The notes under the pieces are model-generated. The model worked only from the letters and a program-made list of their open reading frames with translations, ran no database searches and was not told where the DNA came from. A stretch of DNA of 64,000 bases from JBCCGI01 sp039029355 (lineage in GTDB: Bacteria > Planctomycetota > UBA1135 > GCA-002686595): positions 1 to 64,000 of the forward strand of contig JBCCGI010000023.1 of NCBI GenBank assembly GCA_039029355.1, written 5' to 3'. Numbering within the stretch: the stretch's first letter is position 1; each line of letters opens with the position of its first letter. The translations under genes and the position numbers were made by a program. This document shows, one piece after another, positions 28,721 to 37,721 of the stretch.

Positions 28721-29302
28721 CTAGCGGATCTCGCCGCAGCCGATGCGCGAGCCCGCGGCTCCGCTGGGCTGGCTGGAGAGGTCGTCGGCGCCGGCGTGGA
28801 CGACCAGCGCGCGTCCGACCACGCCGAACGGGCCGCCGTCGATCGCGAGGCGGGGCATGAAGATCGAGTGGTAGCCGTTGCCGTCTTCGTCGACCCACAT
28901 GTTGCCGAGGTCGCCGGCGTGGTGCTCGGGCGCGTGCGGCGCGCCGTGTGCGTGACCGTCGGGGTTGAAGTGCCCGCCGGCCGACGAGCCGTCGTCGGCC
29001 GAGCAGTCGCCCAGCTCGTGGATGTGCACGGCGTGCCAGCCGGGCTCCACGTCCTCGACGCTGAGCGACACCTGCACGCCGCCCTCGCGTGCCTCGAAGG
29101 TGGCGTAGCCCTCCAGCTCGCTCCCGCTCGTCGCGCGCAGCGTGGCGCGCGCGAAGCCATCGTGACCTTGGCTGTGCACGTGCGTGTGGTCGTGGTCGAG
29201 CTGCAGCTCGTCGGGTTCGACGCCGATGACGGCGATGCAGGCGCTGAGCGCGAGGGCCGAGGTTCCGGCGGCCAAGGCGACGGGCACGGGGATGCGGTTC
29301 AT
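28721..29302 (-). CDS. sodC: Exported Cu-Zn superoxide dismutase SodC
   Basis: SodC dismutates superoxide outside the cytoplasm. The 193-residue protein has a lipoprotein-like signal (LALSAC near residue 22). Copper and zinc ligands appear as WHAVHIHELGDC, GGHFNPDGHAHG, HHAGDLGNMWVDEDG and LVVHAGADDL, with the disulphide Cys pair present (GDC and GCGEIR). A His-rich stretch (HDHTHVHSQGH) after the signal may help capture metal. AGGAGCT lies 6 bases before the ATG. It is 67 bp downstream of oleD on the same strand. Confidence 0.92.
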   Translation of the reverse strand: MNRIPVPVALAAGTSALALSACIAVIGVEPDELQLDHDHTHVHSQGHDGFARATLRATSGSELEGYATFEAREGGVQVSLSVEDVEPGWHAVHIHELGDCSADDGSSAGGHFNPDGHAHGAPHAPEHHAGDLGNMWVDEDGNGYHSIFMPRLAIDGGPFGVVGRALVVHAGADDLSSQPSGAAGSRIGCGEIR

Positions 29303-29369
29303 GGGAGAGCTCCTAAGCTGTTTTCGGTGCCGGACGGGCCCAGGAGCTTGGCAGAGGGCGCGGTTTCGA

Positions 29370-30389
29370 TCAACTGGCGCCGGAGCCGCCCGCCGCGGGC
29401 CCGAAGGCCGCGACGACGCGCGCCGTGGCGTCGGCCAGCGAGACGCGCTCGCGGTACCCGAAGTCGCGCTTGGCCGGGGCGAGGTCGTAGGAGTGCGACG
29501 TCGCGAGCTGGCGCGCGACAAAGCGCGTCATCGGAGGCTCGCTCTCCTGCCCGAGCAGGCGCCACAGAGCCTCCAGCGCGGCGCCGGCGGCGTAGGCGAC
29601 CCCGGCGGGGATGCGGCGGCGTACCGGCGGGACCCCGACGGCGGCGAAGAGCTCGCCGATCCAGTCCCAGAGCCGCACGGGCTCCTCCTGGCCCAGGAAG
29701 TAGGCGCGCCCGGCGTGCGGCGCGCCCGGCGCCAGCGTGCGCGCCGCGTCGAGGTGCGCCCAGGCCGCGTTGTCGACATCGGTGAGGCTCACCTCGTTGT
29801 CGCCCGCGCCGACGATCGCGAGCTTCCCCGCGCGCCCGCGGGCGAGGAGGCGTGGAACCAGGTGCGGATCCCGCGGCCCGATGATGAGGTGAGGGCGCAG
29901 CGCGCAGGTCGCGAGCTCGCCGCCGTTCGCGGCCAGCACGAGGGCTTCGGCCGCGGCCTTGGTCTCGGGGTAGGGGCACAGAAACGAGCGCGGATACGGC
30001 AGGTCGTTGCCCGCGCGCACATGGTCGCCGCCGTCGAAGCAGACGCTGGGCGAGCTGGTGAAGACGAGCCGCGGGACACCGGCGGCGCGACACGCTTCGA
30101 CGACGTGGCGCGTGCCGTCGACGTTGGTGCGCACGTAGTCCTCGCGCGCGCCCCACACGCCGGCCTTGGCGGCGGTGTGGAAGGCGACGTCGGCTCCGTC
30201 GGCCGCGGCGGCGAGGGCGGCGGGCGCGCCGGCAGCGCCCAGGTCGCAGCGCGCGGTGCGCGCGCCGAGCGCTTCCAGCTCGGCGTAGGCGCCGCGGCTC
30301 ACGGACGTGACCTCGTGGCCCTCGGCGAGCAGGCGCTCGACGAGCGCGCGCCCGAGGAAGCCGCCGCCTCCGGTGACGAGCGCCTTCAT
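29370..30389 (-). CDS. oleD: OleD-like 2-alkyl-3-oxoalkanoate reductase
   Basis: OleD reduces the beta-keto acid made by OleA to a beta-hydroxy acid with NADPH during head-to-head hydrocarbon synthesis. The 339-residue extended-SDR protein starts MKALVTGGGGFLGRALVERL (Rossmann GxxGFxG). It has the FTSSPSVCFDG segment and the catalytic YPETK pair, the usual layout for 3-beta-HSD-like OleD. It lies 3 bp after oleC, the standard OleC-OleD order. It is the last gene of the long lipid operon. A generic epimerase is possible in isolation, but the OleB and OleC neighbours make OleD much more likely. Confidence 0.88.
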   Translation of the reverse strand: MKALVTGGGGFLGRALVERLLAEGHEVTSVSRGAYAELEALGARTARCDLGAAGAPAALAAAADGADVAFHTAAKAGVWGAREDYVRTNVDGTRHVVEACRAAGVPRLVFTSSPSVCFDGGDHVRAGNDLPYPRSFLCPYPETKAAAEALVLAANGGELATCALRPHLIIGPRDPHLVPRLLARGRAGKLAIVGAGDNEVSLTDVDNAAWAHLDAARTLAPGAPHAGRAYFLGQEEPVRLWDWIGELFAAVGVPPVRRRIPAGVAYAAGAALEALWRLLGQESEPPMTRFVARQLATSHSYDLAPAKRDFGYRERVSLADATARVVAAFGPAAGGSGAS

Positions 30390-30392
30390 GCG

Positions 30393-32018
30393 CTAGGCGA
30401 GCTTCCTCTCGGCCCACGCCTTCAGCGCGAGGCGGTGGATCTTCGCGTTGTGGCGGACGTCGACCGGGAAGGAGCCGTGGAAGAGCACCGCCTCGATCGG
30501 CGCGGCGGCGCCGCGTTCGGCGCGGCGCGCCTCGACGCGCGCGAGCACGTCGGCGCGGCGTGCGTCGGGCTCGGGCTCGATGATGAGCACCGGACGCTCG
30601 GAGCCGCGCGGGCCGACGCCGACCACCGCCGCGCGGTGCACGCCGGGCAGGTCGAGGAAGAGGTTCTCGATCGGCACGGGGAACAGCGGACCCGCGGTGG
30701 TCTCCAGGCGGTGCGACTTGCGCCCGCAGAACCACAGTCGGCCCTCGGCGTCGACGTAGCCGACGTCGCCCATGCGGTGCCACACCTCGCCGTCCGGGCC
30801 GTGCATCTTCGCCAGGGCGGTGGCCCCGGGCTCGTGCTTGTACTCGTGCGTGACGACCGCGCCGCGCACGCAGATCTCGCCGTGCTCGCCCGGCGCGAGC
30901 TCGCGCGCATCCGAGAGCCGCGCGAGCGGCTCGTCGGTGATCGCGATGATGCGCACCTCGGCGCCGGGCGCCGGACGGCCGACGCAGTTGCCGGCGCCGC
31001 CCTCGACGCGCGGGCGCAGCGCGGCGATCTCCGCGCCTGAGATGCTCGCCACCGGCAGCGACTCCGTCGCGCCGTAGGGCGTGTGCACGTCGCCGCCCTC
31101 GGGCAGGAGGTCGCGCAGCCCCTGGGCGAGCTGCGGCGGCACCGGCGCGCCGGCGATCGTCAGGCGGCGCAGGGTGCGGAAGCGGCGCACTTCGCGCCGC
31201 ATCCACGGCAGCACGCGCCTCCAGATCGCGGGCGAGCCGAAGGCGAACGTGGCACCGCTCTCCTCGATCGCCGCAACGATCTTGGCGGGGTCGCAGGTGC
31301 CCGGCCGCGACGGGTCCATCGCGGGGAACACCGACGTCATCCCCAGCGCGTTGTCGAACAGCGCGAAGAGCGGGAAGCAGGCCACGTCGACCTCGCCCGG
31401 GCGCAGGTCGTAGAGGTCGCGCAGCGCGACCAGCTGCGCCTCGAAGTTGCCGTGGGTGTAGGTGACGCCCTTGGGTGGCCCGGTGCTGCCCGAGGTGAAG
31501 AGGATCGCGGCCTCGTCGTCCGCGGACGTGGGGTGCGCGTCGAAGGGCTCGTCGGCGTAGCGCTCGACCTCGCCGAGCGTGCTGCCGCCCCAGCCGACGC
31601 GCCGGCCCACCGTCACCAGGAGCTCGACCGAGCGGAAGGCGCGCGGGAAGAGCAGCCGCGCGACGTGCGCGCGCGGGACCGCGATCAGCGCGCGCGGCTG
31701 CATGCGCTCCACGCACGACAGCAGGCTCTTGCGACCCATGCCCGGGTCGATCAGCACCGGCACCGCGCCCAGGCGGAAGAGCGCGTGCGTGACGGCGATC
31801 AGGTCGGGCCCGGCGTGCACGAACAGCGACACGCGGTCGCCGTGCCCGAGCCCCTTGGCGCGCAGCCCCCGAGCGATCGCGTCGGAGCGGCGCTCCAGCT
31901 CCTCGAAGGTGACCTCGGAGCCGTCCTGCGCTCGCACCGCGACGCGCGCGGGTGATTCGCCGGCGTGCCGGCGCAGGTGCATCGTGACGTTGACCGGGGC
32001 GGCGGCGACGGACGTCAT
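30393..32018 (-). CDS. oleC: OleC-like beta-lactone synthetase (AMP-dependent)
   Basis: OleC uses ATP to close the beta-hydroxy acid into a beta-lactone. The 541-residue ANL-superfamily protein has the P-loop LFTSGSTGPPKGVTYTHG, the adenine-binding YGATESLPVA, MGDVGYVDAEGRLWFCGRKS, and a conserved HNAKIHR near the C-terminus. OleC proteins share the truncated or unusual C-terminal domain seen here. The ATG overlaps the oleB stop (ATGA), and oleD follows 3 bp downstream, so B, C and D are translationally coupled. Confidence 0.9.
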   Translation of the reverse strand: MTSVAAAPVNVTMHLRRHAGESPARVAVRAQDGSEVTFEELERRSDAIARGLRAKGLGHGDRVSLFVHAGPDLIAVTHALFRLGAVPVLIDPGMGRKSLLSCVERMQPRALIAVPRAHVARLLFPRAFRSVELLVTVGRRVGWGGSTLGEVERYADEPFDAHPTSADDEAAILFTSGSTGPPKGVTYTHGNFEAQLVALRDLYDLRPGEVDVACFPLFALFDNALGMTSVFPAMDPSRPGTCDPAKIVAAIEESGATFAFGSPAIWRRVLPWMRREVRRFRTLRRLTIAGAPVPPQLAQGLRDLLPEGGDVHTPYGATESLPVASISGAEIAALRPRVEGGAGNCVGRPAPGAEVRIIAITDEPLARLSDARELAPGEHGEICVRGAVVTHEYKHEPGATALAKMHGPDGEVWHRMGDVGYVDAEGRLWFCGRKSHRLETTAGPLFPVPIENLFLDLPGVHRAAVVGVGPRGSERPVLIIEPEPDARRADVLARVEARRAERGAAAPIEAVLFHGSFPVDVRHNAKIHRLALKAWAERKLA

Positions 32019-32956
32019 GCGTGCGAGCGGGAGTCGAGCGGGTGGGCGGCGAGGAAGGCGTGGAGAGGCGCGAGGAGCTCGTCGGCGGCGTCCTCGAACA
32101 CGTAGTGCGCCGCCTCGTCGAAGCGGTGCACCTCGGCGTGGGGGAGCCGCTCCTGCCAAACGCGCAGGAACGACGGCGTGAAGCACCAGTCGCGCATGCC
32201 CCACAGCAGGCACGTCGGCGTCTCGCCGAAGCGCCCGAGGCTGGCGTCGATCGCTTCGAGCTCGGGGTAGGAGGGGTGGTCCGGCGTGAGCGGGATGTCC
32301 TGCACGAAGCGGTGCACCGCGACGCGGTTCGCGTAGCTGTCGTAGGGCAGCAGGTAGCCGCGACGCACGTCCGGCGACAGCGCGCGCCCCACCGCCATGC
32401 GCGTCGCGGCGCGCGCGAAGCCGTTCAGCCCGCGCACGGCCAGCGCGCCGAAGACCGGCACGCGGCAGATCGAGATGCGCGTGGGGATCTCGGTCGACAG
32501 GAACGCGGCCGTGTTCAGGAGCACCAGCCGCGCCACGCGCTCGGGATGTCGGCGCGCGAAGCCCATCCCGATCGCGCCGCCCCAGTCGTGGAGGACCAGC
32601 GTGATGTCCTTCAGGTCGAGCGAGAGCACGAGCCGCTCGAGGTTCTCGACGTGCCGCTCTAGCACGTAGGGGTAGTCCTGGGGCTTGTCGGACAGCCCGC
32701 ACCCGATGTGATCGGGCACGACGACGCGCATCGTGCGCGCGAGCTCGGGCACGAAGCGGCGCCAGGCGAAGGACCAGGTCGGGTTGCCGTGCACCAGCAG
32801 CGCCGGCGGCGCGTCCGCGGCGCCCTCGTCGAGATAGTGCTGCACTACGCCGCCGTGGTCGTGGAAGCGCGCGGCGAAGGGGTAGAGCGTTCCGAGCGCC
32901 GCGCGCGCGGCCTCGGCCCGCGCGCGCGCCTCGGGCGGCGCCGCGGCGGCGGTCAA
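32015..32956 (-). CDS. oleB: OleB-like beta-lactone decarboxylase (alpha/beta hydrolase)
   Basis: OleB removes CO2 from the beta-lactone to leave a cis-olefin. The 313-residue alpha/beta hydrolase has an Asp nucleophile (Asp124 in LVLHDWGGAIG), the HGNPTWSF oxyanion region and a late AAHYVFED His, the haloalkane-dehalogenase-like pattern typical of OleB rather than a Ser esterase. A TTG start sharing TTGA with the phosphopantetheinyl transferase stop is chosen; the reading frame upstream of it overlaps that gene. It is part of the operon 40011-29370. Confidence 0.88.
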   Translation of the reverse strand: MTAAAAPPEARARAEAARAALGTLYPFAARFHDHGGVVQHYLDEGAADAPPALLVHGNPTWSFAWRRFVPELARTMRVVVPDHIGCGLSDKPQDYPYVLERHVENLERLVLSLDLKDITLVLHDWGGAIGMGFARRHPERVARLVLLNTAAFLSTEIPTRISICRVPVFGALAVRGLNGFARAATRMAVGRALSPDVRRGYLLPYDSYANRVAVHRFVQDIPLTPDHPSYPELEAIDASLGRFGETPTCLLWGMRDWCFTPSFLRVWQERLPHAEVHRFDEAAHYVFEDAADELLAPLHAFLAAHPLDSRSHA

Positions 32957-33555
32957 GCGTGCGCCTCCGCCTGCGCTTTGCGGGCGACGAACAGCTCCGG
33001 CGAGAGCTGCGCCTCCTCGAAGGCCGCCGCCAGCAGGAAGCCGGAGCTCTGCACGAGCGAGACCCGGCGCCGCTCGCCGCGGTGTGCGAGCGTCACCTCG
33101 CCGGAAGCGAGCGACAGCGGGGCCGCGAGCCGACAGGCGCGCAGCTCGGCGATGCCGCAGCCCACCATCTTCAGCACGGCCTCCTTGGCGGTCCAAAGCG
33201 CGAGCGTGTGCTCGCGGTCCCAGGACTCGCACAGCGCGAGCTCGCCGGCGTCGGCGAACTCCTTGGCCGGCGCGACGCGCGGGCGGTCGAGCGCCTCGAG
33301 GTCGACGCCCACGCGCACCGGCGCGACGGCGGCCAGCGCGGCGCCGCGCGTGTTCGCGGCCGACCAGCGCCAGCTGCCGGCGCCGAAGGGCCGCGGCGCG
33401 CCGTCGGCGTCACGCGGGAAGTCGACCGGCGTGGGAGCCCCCGCGCGCTCGGCGGCGAGCCACAGGGCCTCGTCCTGGGCGGCGCGCAGGGCGCGCACGC
33501 CGCCTGGGCCGCGTAGGTCGGTGGGGGCGAAGGCGAGGGCGAGCGGGAGCTTCAT
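32953..33555 (-). CDS. 4'-phosphopantetheinyl transferase (Sfp type)
   Basis: The enzyme moves phosphopantetheine from CoA to a carrier-protein Ser. The 200-residue protein shows the two family motifs VGVDLEAL (Mg-binding Asp) and WTAKEAVLK. Sfp-type length and its place in an operon with its own acyl carrier protein (37722-37997) suggest that it activates that carrier. The ATG overlaps the enoyl reductase stop (ATGA), and its stop overlaps oleB. Confidence 0.9.
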   Translation of the reverse strand: MKLPLALAFAPTDLRGPGGVRALRAAQDEALWLAAERAGAPTPVDFPRDADGAPRPFGAGSWRWSAANTRGAALAAVAPVRVGVDLEALDRPRVAPAKEFADAGELALCESWDREHTLALWTAKEAVLKMVGCGIAELRACRLAAPLSLASGEVTLAHRGERRRVSLVQSSGFLLAAAFEEAQLSPELFVARKAQAEAHA

Positions 33556-34352
33556 GGGGCGTCCGGTCGGGTCGCGCGCCGGACGACGTCGGCGTCGAAG
33601 TAGCCGACCTCCATCCCCGCGTCGACGACGAGGCGTTGGGCGTTGATGCCGCTGGAGAGATCGGAGAGGAGGAAGAGTGCGGTGTCGGCCACCTCGCCGG
33701 TCGAGAGTGCGCGCTTGCGCAGCGTGCACTGCTCGGCGAACAGGTAGCTGTCCACGTAGCCGGGGATGCCGGCCGACGAGGCGGTCTTCAGGAGGCCGGC
33801 GCACACCGCGTTGAAGCGCACCTCGCTGAAGCGGCTGAAGCTCTTGGCGAGGAACACGACGGCCGAGTCGAGCGCCGCCTTGGCCGGCGCCATGTAGCCG
33901 TAGTTCTCCGATGCCATGCGCGTGGTCGAGATCGAGATCGTCACCACGGAGGCCTTCGGGTCGAGCAGCTCGGACAGCGCGCGCGACAGCTTCACCAGCG
34001 AGAAGGCCGAGACGTCGACCGCCTGCAGGAAGTCCTCCTTGCGCGTCTCGTGGAACGGCTTCATACCGCCCTCGTAGTTCGCGAAGGCGATCGAGTGCAC
34101 CAGGCCGTGGATGCGGGGGTGGCGCTCGGCCAGCTCGGCGCGCAGGCGTTCGATGTCGTCCTGCTGCTCGACGTCGCAGACCAGGATGTCGCCGTCGAGG
34201 CGCTTCGCGAGCTCGCCGCGGCGGGCCTCGGTGTGCACGACCCACACGACCTCGGCGCCCGCCTCGCGGGCGCGCTGGCCGACCTGGAAGCCGACGCTCT
34301 TCCTGTTCGCGACGCCCGCGACGACGATCGTCCTGCCGCTGAGGTCGATCAT
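33552..34352 (-). CDS. FabI-like enoyl-ACP reductase
   Basis: The predicted role is NAD(P)H reduction of a trans-2-enoyl-ACP. The 266-residue SDR has the FabI-type N-terminus VVAGVANRKSVGF and HSIAFANYEGGMKPF. The catalytic pair is spaced as in FabI: Tyr151-x6-Lys158 (NYGYMAPAK), rather than the x3 spacing of FabG. So it is not the missing ketoreductase of this cluster. NYGYMAPAK differs from housekeeping FabI and suggests a specialised copy. Overlaps of 4 bp join it to both neighbours. Confidence 0.88.
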   Translation of the reverse strand: MIDLSGRTIVVAGVANRKSVGFQVGQRAREAGAEVVWVVHTEARRGELAKRLDGDILVCDVEQQDDIERLRAELAERHPRIHGLVHSIAFANYEGGMKPFHETRKEDFLQAVDVSAFSLVKLSRALSELLDPKASVVTISISTTRMASENYGYMAPAKAALDSAVVFLAKSFSRFSEVRFNAVCAGLLKTASSAGIPGYVDSYLFAEQCTLRKRALSTGEVADTALFLLSDLSSGINAQRLVVDAGMEVGYFDADVVRRATRPDAP

Positions 34353-34831
34353 CCCAGGCCCAGGCGCTCGACCGCGCCGGTGCTGGTCAGGCAGAAGCGC
34401 AGCGTCGCGACCTTGGCGCCGTCCTCGGCGAGCGCGATCTTCGCGCGCAGGTACCAGGCCGGGCCGACGATCTCGTCGACCTCGACCCGCGTCCGCAGGG
34501 TCTCGCCGGGGTCGACGCGACGGCGGTAGCGCGCGTCCTGGATGCGCGTCAGCACCGGCACGCCGGCGTCGTCGCCGAAGCCGTCCAGCGCGTGGGAGAT
34601 CAGCACCGCGGCGGCCTGGAACGAGTGCTCGGCGAGCAGCACACCTGGCGTCACCGGTTGGCCGGGGAAGTGCCCCTGGAACCAGGCGCCGTCCGCGGGC
34701 ACGGTCCACTCGGCGAGCAGCCAGCCCTCGCCCTCCTCGACGACGCGGTCGAGGAGCAGGAACGGGTCGCGGTGGGGGATAGCGGCCTGGATCGCGGCGC
34801 GATCGGCGCCGTTGCCGTCGGTGGTGGTCAT
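34349..34831 (-). CDS. FabZ/FabA-like 3-hydroxyacyl-ACP dehydratase
   Basis: This 160-residue single-hotdog protein dehydrates 3-hydroxyacyl-ACP. IPHRDPFLLLDRV opens the fold. Catalytic His54 (GHFPGQPVTPG) and Glu68 (LLAEHSFQAA) are 14 residues apart, as in FabZ. An isomerase activity of FabA type cannot be read from sequence. It is coupled by ATGA overlaps to a desaturase-like flavoprotein upstream and the enoyl reductase downstream. Confidence 0.88.
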   Translation of the reverse strand: MTTTDGNGADRAAIQAAIPHRDPFLLLDRVVEEGEGWLLAEWTVPADGAWFQGHFPGQPVTPGVLLAEHSFQAAAVLISHALDGFGDDAGVPVLTRIQDARYRRRVDPGETLRTRVEVDEIVGPAWYLRAKIALAEDGAKVATLRFCLTSTGAVERLGLG

Positions 34832-36315
34832 GAGGTAGCTCCGGCGCGCGAGGCGCGGGCGTGCAGCCAGGCGTCGACCTTGTTGGCGATGATCGCGCCG
34901 TAGTTCGCGGCGCCGAGCCAGCCGGACATGATGATGCCGACGCTGCCGGCGTGGTAGAGGCCCTCGACGCGCGTCGGCAGGTCCATGCTGACCTTGAGGC
35001 CCTCGAACTTGGTGCCGAACGACGTGCCGGCGGGATGTTGGGTGTAGAACTCGAAGGTGCGGGGCGTCGCCGCCTCGATGTGGTCCAGCTTGCCGCGCAC
35101 GTCGGGCAGGTAGCGCTCTAGATGGGCCAGCGTGCGCTCGATCAGGTCGTCCTTGGCGTGGGCGTAGTCCTCGTCGGACAGCGCGTTCCAGTCGTGCCAC
35201 CAGGCGTTGGTCGAGCTGACGATCGTGTAGCGGTCCGAGCCCGGGCGCGTCTTCGGGTAGTAGAACGAGAAGGTGCGGCTCTCGGTCTCCATCTCGCACA
35301 GGGACGGCGAGTCGAAGGTCGAGCGCGTCGACGTGAACAGGAGGTCGCCGATGTCCGGGATGGTCTCGCCCTTGCGCACGCCGAGGAAGACCTGGCACGA
35401 GGAGTTGTTGAGGCGGATGGCGCGCGCCTCCTCGACGTAGTCGGCGGGGAGGTGGTCCAACCCGACCAGGTCTTCGAGCGTGCTCTTCACGTTGGCGTTC
35501 GACACGACCACCGGGGCCGCCAGGAAGCGACCCCCCGCCTCGATGCCGCGCACCGCGCCGTTCTCGACCACGATGCGGTCGACCTGGGTGTGGTTGAAGA
35601 GGTCGACGCCGTTCCGGACCAGCTCGGCGCGCATCTCGCGGATCAGGTTGTCGGTACCGCCCGAGAACGTGTACACGCCCTTGCTCATGAAGTTCGAGAA
35701 CACGATCCCGTAGGTGATCGCGGGGTCCTCGAGCGTCGAGCCGTTGGCGTACGTGATCGGCTCCATCAGCAGCCGGTGCACGTCGTTGCGCCCCGGGAAG
35801 AAGCGCTCGAAGAGCTCGCCGGCGGTCTCGTCGTCGCCGTCGAAGAAGTCCATGCGGCGCACGTGGTCGAAGAAGGCCTCGACCTGGGTGCGCGGGATGC
35901 CGAACACCTGCTCCAGCTTGTCGGTGAAGTCGGTGCGGGTGAACTCGGTCTCGAAGGAGAACTGCGGGTTGTCGAAGCGCACCGAGTCGAGCTGCACGAT
36001 CCGACCCGAGATGTCGACGTTCCAGTACTTGCGGCAGGTCTTCTTCATGCCCACGGGAAAGCCGTGGAGCGAGATGTCGAAGACGTGGCCGCCGCTGCGC
36101 TTGAACCACGTTGCGAGGCCGCCGAAGTTGTAGTGCTGCTCGACCAGGCACACGCGGTGCCCGGCGCGCCCGAGGATGTTCGCGGCGGTCATGCCGCCGA
36201 GGCCGCTGCCGACGACGATGACGTCGTAGTCGGCCTTGGCCTTGGCGAGCGGGTCGAACTGGATCGGGCGCTTACCGTCGGTGCTGCCCCTGAAATAGCT
36301 CGTTTCGCGCGTCAT
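34828..36315 (-). CDS. Phytoene-desaturase-like FAD oxidoreductase 1
   Basis: The 495-residue flavoprotein has an N-terminal FAD-binding loop (VVGSGLGGMTAANILGRAGH, about residue 34), EQHYNFGGLATWF, a substrate domain, and a C-terminal FAD segment (GLYHAGSVGIIMSGWLGAANYG). It is related to carotenoid desaturases/isomerases (CrtI, CrtISO, all-trans-retinol saturase). No phytoene synthase is nearby and all neighbours act on acyl-ACP, so the substrate may be an acyl chain. Its partner at 36312-37709 overlaps by 4 bp, and the pair may act together. Similar CrtI-like genes occur in proposed ladderane-lipid clusters of anammox bacteria (established association, function unproven). Confidence 0.85.
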   Translation of the reverse strand: MTRETSYFRGSTDGKRPIQFDPLAKAKADYDVIVVGSGLGGMTAANILGRAGHRVCLVEQHYNFGGLATWFKRSGGHVFDISLHGFPVGMKKTCRKYWNVDISGRIVQLDSVRFDNPQFSFETEFTRTDFTDKLEQVFGIPRTQVEAFFDHVRRMDFFDGDDETAGELFERFFPGRNDVHRLLMEPITYANGSTLEDPAITYGIVFSNFMSKGVYTFSGGTDNLIREMRAELVRNGVDLFNHTQVDRIVVENGAVRGIEAGGRFLAAPVVVSNANVKSTLEDLVGLDHLPADYVEEARAIRLNNSSCQVFLGVRKGETIPDIGDLLFTSTRSTFDSPSLCEMETESRTFSFYYPKTRPGSDRYTIVSSTNAWWHDWNALSDEDYAHAKDDLIERTLAHLERYLPDVRGKLDHIEAATPRTFEFYTQHPAGTSFGTKFEGLKVSMDLPTRVEGLYHAGSVGIIMSGWLGAANYGAIIANKVDAWLHARASRAGATS

Positions 36316-37709
36316 GAGGCGGCGGCCTCCCGGAGGCCGTGGAGGTTGGCCATCGTGATGCCGGAGACCATCGAGCCGACCACGCCCAGGTAGCCCTGGT
36401 CGGTGCCGCACAGCACCAGGCCGTCGATGCCGGTCGAGCCGTCGCGGCGCTTCTGGAGGCTGCCGTAGACCGCGCCGTGGAAGTGTCCGGTGAAGCGCTC
36501 GATGGTGCGCGGGGTGAACACGTCGCGGAAGACCGTGTGCGGCCGCCAATCGGCGAGGTGCGCCGACACCGCGCCCACCGCCTCGTCGGCGATACGGTTC
36601 TTCTCCTCGACGTAGCGCCCGTCGGGCAGCTCCTTCCACAGGCCGTGGTTGGCCGGCACGGTCACGCGCAGGATGCCCTCGGGCAGCGGCTCCTCGGAGG
36701 CGAAGTTGTTCGGTGCCGAGATGACGCCCGAGCGCACGTCGGCCAGGCTCGGCGGCACGCGGTAGAGCGCGCGGTCGGTGTTGCTGTAGAAGCTCGTCGC
36801 TGCCTCGTGCCCGAGCTCCTCGGGCGTGCGGTCGAGCACCGAGATCGACTCCAGGAACGACATGCGCCCCACGTCGGCCGGCGGGATCTCGGTGCCGGTG
36901 AGCCGCATCGTCTCGGCGTAGCCCGCCGACGACAGCACGAGATCCGCCGCCAGCTCGGTGCCGTCGTCGAGCACGACCCCTTCGACGCGGCCCTTCGGCG
37001 CGCGGACCTCGCTCACGCCGTTCTTCATGCGAAGCTCGCCGCCCAGATCGCGGAAGCGTTCGAGCAGGAGGTTCAGCACCGGCCGGATGCCGCCCTCGGG
37101 CCGCGACAGGCCCTCGAGGAAGATCGAGCGGAACAGGATGCAGTAGGAGGCCCAGTCCATGTCCTCCTCGTGCGGGCTGCCGTAGAAGAGCGGCGGCAGC
37201 AGCAGCATCTCGGCCAGGAACGGCTCGCCCAGGATCTCGCACAGCACCTGCCGCGAGCTGCGCTGGTCGAGCTCGGCGGCGTCGATGTCGTAGGCGCGCA
37301 CCTCCTCGACCAGGCGCGCGAAGGCGTCGACGGCGCCCGGAAAGGCCGCGGCGATCTCCTCTTCGAGCAGCGCCAGGTCGTTCGAGAAGCGCAGCCGCGT
37401 GCCGGGGAACAGGATCTCCGAGCAGCGGTGCTCGCCGAGGCGGAGCTCGTCGTGGCGGATCCGCAGCTGCTTCAGGACGCGCGTCAGCGGCGCACCGCGC
37501 GTCCGCGGCGGCACGTAGTTCGTCAGCGCGTGCAGCCCGACGTCAAAGCGCCGGCCCGCGAGCTTGTAGAACGAGTTGAGACCGCCCCAGAGGTAGTGCC
37601 GCTCGAGGATCGCGACGCGGCGGTCGAACTGGGCGAGGCGGATCCCCGCCGCGAGTCCGCTCATGCCCGCGCCGATGATCAGCGCGTCGTACCGCTCCGC
37701 GTCGGCCAA
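36312..37709 (-). CDS. Phytoene-desaturase-like FAD oxidoreductase 2
   Basis: The 465-residue paralogue of the previous gene product has IIGAGMSGLAAGIRLAQF at the N-terminus, the ERHYLWGGLNSFY segment, a central FFY-type substrate region and the C-terminal GLVLCGTDQGYLGVVGSMVSG cofactor segment. It starts at a TTG (37707-37709) 12 bp after the acyl carrier protein; no better in-frame start lies before the dinucleotide-binding loop. CrtI-family proteins can desaturate, saturate or isomerise; which applies here cannot be told from sequence. Confidence 0.83.
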   Translation of the reverse strand: MADAERYDALIIGAGMSGLAAGIRLAQFDRRVAILERHYLWGGLNSFYKLAGRRFDVGLHALTNYVPPRTRGAPLTRVLKQLRIRHDELRLGEHRCSEILFPGTRLRFSNDLALLEEEIAAAFPGAVDAFARLVEEVRAYDIDAAELDQRSSRQVLCEILGEPFLAEMLLLPPLFYGSPHEEDMDWASYCILFRSIFLEGLSRPEGGIRPVLNLLLERFRDLGGELRMKNGVSEVRAPKGRVEGVVLDDGTELAADLVLSSAGYAETMRLTGTEIPPADVGRMSFLESISVLDRTPEELGHEAATSFYSNTDRALYRVPPSLADVRSGVISAPNNFASEEPLPEGILRVTVPANHGLWKELPDGRYVEEKNRIADEAVGAVSAHLADWRPHTVFRDVFTPRTIERFTGHFHGAVYGSLQKRRDGSTGIDGLVLCGTDQGYLGVVGSMVSGITMANLHGLREAAAS

Positions 37710-37721
37710 GCTCGGCCCCGT

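Noticed and set aside
29303..29369. Terminator between oleD and sodC
   Set aside because: No convincing stem followed by T residues was found, so read-through into sodC cannot be excluded.
33552..34352. FabG-type 3-ketoacyl reductase
   Set aside because: The catalytic Tyr and Lys are separated by six residues and the N-terminal motif is FabI-like.
34828..37709. Carotenoid biosynthesis locus
   Set aside because: No phytoene synthase, cyclase or prenyl transferase is in the window, and both flavoproteins are embedded among acyl-ACP genes.
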